Assembly (NCBI GenBank): GCA_001751085.1
Contig: MAXP01000269.1
Coordinates: 4,226-19,192, forward strand
Length of the DNA stretch: 14,967 nucleotides
Direction of reading: 5' to 3'
Origin: Desulfobacterales bacterium C00003060
Lineage (GTDB): Bacteria > Desulfobacterota > Desulfobacteria > Desulfobacterales > C00003060
Part shown: piece by piece, positions 12,788 to 14,967 of the stretch
Numbering within the stretch: the stretch's first letter is position 1
How the letters are laid out: every line of letters begins with the position of its first letter
Notes under the pieces: generated by a model
What the model saw: the letters and a program-made list of their open reading frames with translations, nothing else
What the model was told of the DNA's origin: nothing
The model's database searches: none
Translations under genes and position numbers: made by a program

Positions 12788-14209
12788 TTATCTGCTGTTC
12801 AGGAATGCGGAATAGCCCTTGTAGGTCATGTAGATATCAGCTTTGCCTGCAATCTCAAAGGGAGAGTGCATGGAAAGAACCGGAGTACCGCAGTCTAAGA
12901 CCTCCATTCCATAGATAGCCAGGAATTTGGCAATAGTGCCTCCTCCTCCCTCATCTACTTTACCCAATTCACCAGTCTGCCAGACAATGCTGTTTTCGTT
13001 GAAAAGTTGTCTGATTTCAGCCAGATATTCGGCGTTCGCGTCGTTCGAGCCGTACTTGCCCCCAGAGCCCCCGAATTTGCTGATGCAAATGCCGTATCCG
13101 ATCCTGGCTGCATTGCGCTTTTCATGCACATCCTGGTAATCCGGGTCAAGGGCACCGTTTACATCCGCAGAAAGGGCCTTGGAGGACATCAAACAGGACC
13201 TCAAAGCCTTTTCTCCGGCCTGCTCTTCCGTTACCTCAAGAAGATCTGCAACAAAGCTCTCCAGAAAACGAGATTTTGCTCCTGTACTCCCGTCGCTTCC
13301 GATCTCTTCCTTGTCAATGAATAGCGCCACCGCCGTTGTCTCAGGGGTCTTCAGTTTGTCCACTGCCTCAAGTGTGGCATAGGCGCACACGCGATCGTCG
13401 TGGCCATATGCACCAACAAGGCTCCGGTCCAAGCCCACATCACGGGCCCTGCCGGCAGGTACGATCTCTATCTCGGAACTTATAAGGTCTTCTTCGACAA
13501 TGCCGTAGGTGTCGAAGAGATATTCAAGCACAGCAAGCTTGAAACGCTCCTTGGTTTCATCGTCGCCCAGCGGCAGGCTGCCGACCAACACGTTCAACTT
13601 CTCCCCTTCAAAGGCCTCAGATACCTTTTTTTCGTTCTGTACCTTGCGTGAAAGATGCGGCAGCAGATCGGCTATGGTGAAGACAGGGTCATGGTCAGAC
13701 TCCCCAATCTGCAAGTCAAGATGATTTCCATCTTTCTTGATGACGATACCGTGAATTGCCAATGGTCGAGTCAGCCATTGATATTTCTTGATTCCACCAT
13801 AATAGTGGGTCTTCAAAAAGGCAAGGTCTACCTCCTCGTAGAGCGGGTTTTGCTTCAGGTCAAGCCGCGGTGAGTCAACATGAGAGGCAATAAGATTCAC
13901 TCCTGAAATTACTGGTCTCTTGCCGACAACCGCCAAAACAATATTCTTGTTCCTGTTGATCTTGTAAAACTTCCTTCCGCCGTCTGCCTCTGTGATATCC
14001 TTGAACCCTTTCTTTTTGGCAAAGGCCTCGATAAGACGCACTGCCTCACGCTCTGTCTTGGCGGAATCGAGAAAAGCCTTGTATCCTTCAGCAAACTCAA
14101 AGGCCTTCTTTTTTTCTCCTGGTCCCAGGACATCCCATACAAGCTGGGGCTTGCGGACAAGTCGATTTCTGAGTTCTTCCACCTTCTTTTTGCTCGGGTT
14201 GCTTTTCAT
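12788..14209 (-). CDS. M18 family zinc aminopeptidase
   Basis: A 473-residue cytoplasmic aminopeptidase of the M18 family, which removes N-terminal residues from peptides with two metal ions. Expected ligands and catalytic residues are visible: ASHVDSPRLDLK with H110 and D112, GHDDRVCAY with the bridging Asp near 271, IDKEEIGSDGSTG with the Glu pair 301-302, and the C-terminal SMHSPFEIAG His. Length is typical of the bacterial M18 branch. ATG 14209 is preferred; AAGGAG lies 13 bases upstream, farther than ideal. TTG 14221 would add four residues but sits too close to the same site. It precedes the DUF89 gene in a probable operon and follows dtd after about 157 bases. Confidence 0.93.
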   Translation of the reverse strand: MKSNPSKKKVEELRNRLVRKPQLVWDVLGPGEKKKAFEFAEGYKAFLDSAKTEREAVRLIEAFAKKKGFKDITEADGGRKFYKINRNKNIVLAVVGKRPVISGVNLIASHVDSPRLDLKQNPLYEEVDLAFLKTHYYGGIKKYQWLTRPLAIHGIVIKKDGNHLDLQIGESDHDPVFTIADLLPHLSRKVQNEKKVSEAFEGEKLNVLVGSLPLGDDETKERFKLAVLEYLFDTYGIVEEDLISSEIEIVPAGRARDVGLDRSLVGAYGHDDRVCAYATLEAVDKLKTPETTAVALFIDKEEIGSDGSTGAKSRFLESFVADLLEVTEEQAGEKALRSCLMSSKALSADVNGALDPDYQDVHEKRNAARIGYGICISKFGGSGGKYGSNDANAEYLAEIRQLFNENSIVWQTGELGKVDEGGGGTIAKFLAIYGMEVLDCGTPVLSMHSPFEIAGKADIYMTYKGYSAFLNSR

Positions 14210-14366
14210 ATCTCTTCGCAATCTCCTTTTCAGCCTAAAGATAATATGTCTTATCGTTCATACAACAGAGAACGTCAAAATGAGTGCGTTATCTTTTCTG
14301 TCGCAACAAGCTGCGGGGAATCAAACCCTTCGTGTTTGCCGAGCACGCAGTATTACCTGATCAGCG

Positions 14367-14807
14367 TTATTGACTTTCAAGGACTAATGTTACCGGCCCA
14401 TCATTGACCAGCGACACGGCCATCTTGGCCTGGAACTGACCTGTAGCCACGGAGATACCCTTCAATCTAACCCGTTGAACAAAATACTCATAAAGCTCTG
14501 CAGCCTTTTCTGGATCGGCTGCCTCAAAAAACGAAGGCCGTCGACCTTTCCGGCAATCACCGAGGAGTGTGAATTGCGGGATGACCAGCATCTCGCCGTC
14601 CGTATCAACAAGGGAACGGTTCATCTTGCCAGCATCGTCTTCAAAAATCCTCAGGTGCGTGATCTTGTCTGCCAGATAATCCGCGCCCTTTTTCTCATCA
14701 GATCGCGCAATGCCCAGTAGCACAAGGAGCCCATGGCCAATTTGGCCTATAGCTTTGTCACGAACACGGACGACGCACTCTGTAACTCGCTGAACAACGG
14801 CTCGCAC
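14367..14807 (-). CDS. dtd: D-aminoacyl-tRNA deacylase
   Basis: A 146-residue homodimeric enzyme that hydrolyses D-aminoacyl-tRNA (and glycyl-tRNA(Ala)) to protect translation. The GTG at 14807 is chosen because the family begins with M-R-A-V-V-Q-R-V. This also gives the normal length and places T80 and the Gly-cisPro pair G137-P138 (NDGPVT) at the same numbers as in E. coli. A weak AGGGTG is six bases upstream. A longer frame from GTG 14864 adds 19 residues that come partly from the repeat at 14853-14890 and is unlikely. The usual SQFT motif reads PQFT here (P77); T80 is retained. Confidence 0.94.
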   Translation of the reverse strand: MRAVVQRVTECVVRVRDKAIGQIGHGLLVLLGIARSDEKKGADYLADKITHLRIFEDDAGKMNRSLVDTDGEMLVIPQFTLLGDCRKGRRPSFFEAADPEKAAELYEYFVQRVRLKGISVATGQFQAKMAVSLVNDGPVTLVLESQ

Positions 14808-14852
14808 CTGAAACACCCTGTCCGATGTAAATGTAAATGATATGATCGATGC

Positions 14853-14890
14853 GGCATCCTTCACGACAAGTCAAAAGTAGTTTACACTTT
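14853..14890 (-). repeat. Single repeat, copy D (16-base spacer type)
   Basis: GGCATCCTTCA (14853-14863), a 16-base spacer and GTTTACACTTT (14880-14890). Box order and spacer length match copy B at 290-328, and the spacer shares TAYTTTTG with it on the - strand. It points towards dtd on the - strand, as copy C points towards rlpA on the + strand. Confidence 0.7.
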
Positions 14891-14911
14891 GTTGATCTTG
14901 AATTCTGGCAG

Positions 14912-14939
14912 TGAAATTTGAAACTTGAAACTTGAAATT
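14912..14939. repeat. Heptad reiteration, TGAAACT type
   Basis: Four consecutive 7-base units: TGAAATT, TGAAACT, TGAAACT, TGAAATT. It shares period and TTCA core (opposite strand) with the arrays at 33-63 and 355-396, and again lies next to a GTTTACAC repeat. Confidence 0.6.
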
Positions 14940-14967
14940 GGGAAAAACACAAAGATGTAGATGCGTT

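Noticed and set aside
14808..14864. N-terminal extension of dtd by 19 residues
   Set aside because: The family starts at the M-R-A-V-V-Q-R position; the extension derives partly from repeat copy D.
1..14967. CRISPR array
   Set aside because: The repeats found are short-period heptads or palindromes, with no direct repeats separated by unique spacers of uniform length.

Overview
This window looks like chromosome from a Gram-negative, anaerobic bacterium of the Desulfobacterota (former deltaproteobacteria). The grounds are indirect: an RlpA lipoprotein and a heptose phosphatase (so an outer membrane with LPS), an NtrC-type sigma-54 activator, a c-di-GMP riboswitch, fmt followed by a PASTA protein, a Mut7-C protein, and an in-frame UGA that looks like selenocysteine. 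There is no rRNA, phage or insertion sequence, so the assignment is inference.

Layout. 1-451 is non-coding, rich in short interspersed repeats. 452-2179 holds rlpA (+), ihfA-like (-) and gmhB (+). 2180-2692 is non-coding but dense: a degenerate inverted-repeat unit, an 8-bp reiteration, a near-perfect sigma-54 promoter and a c-di-GMP-I (GEMM-I) riboswitch. These lead into two small, translationally coupled genes of unknown function (2693-3428). Converging on them, and overlapping the second by 84 bp, is an NtrC-family sigma-54 activator (3345-4715, -) whose receiver domain has lost its phosphoacceptor Asp. A tRNA-Leu(CAG) gene (-) and ribF (+) diverge from a shared promoter region near 4980. 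From ribF, seven genes run on the + strand to 11802: ribF, a flippase-like membrane protein, a periplasmic DUF1573 protein with in-frame UGA, fmt, a PASTA protein, a Mut7-C ubiquitin/RNase protein and cobO. Then on the - strand come a DUF89 phosphatase, an M18 aminopeptidase and dtd. The repeat family of the left end reappears upstream of dtd.

Two things stand out. First, the DUF1573 gene at 7252-8271 reads through one TGA exactly where the family has the first Cys of its Cys-Gly-Cys motif. A perfect 9-bp hairpin follows at the distance expected for a bacterial SECIS element, so it is a candidate selenoprotein with a Sec-Gly-Cys motif. Second, 2481-4715 forms a self-contained regulatory module: sigma-54 promoter, then c-di-GMP riboswitch, then two unknown genes, beside a sigma-54 activator that probably does not work by phosphorylation. 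The remaining genes are ordinary housekeeping or cofactor functions.
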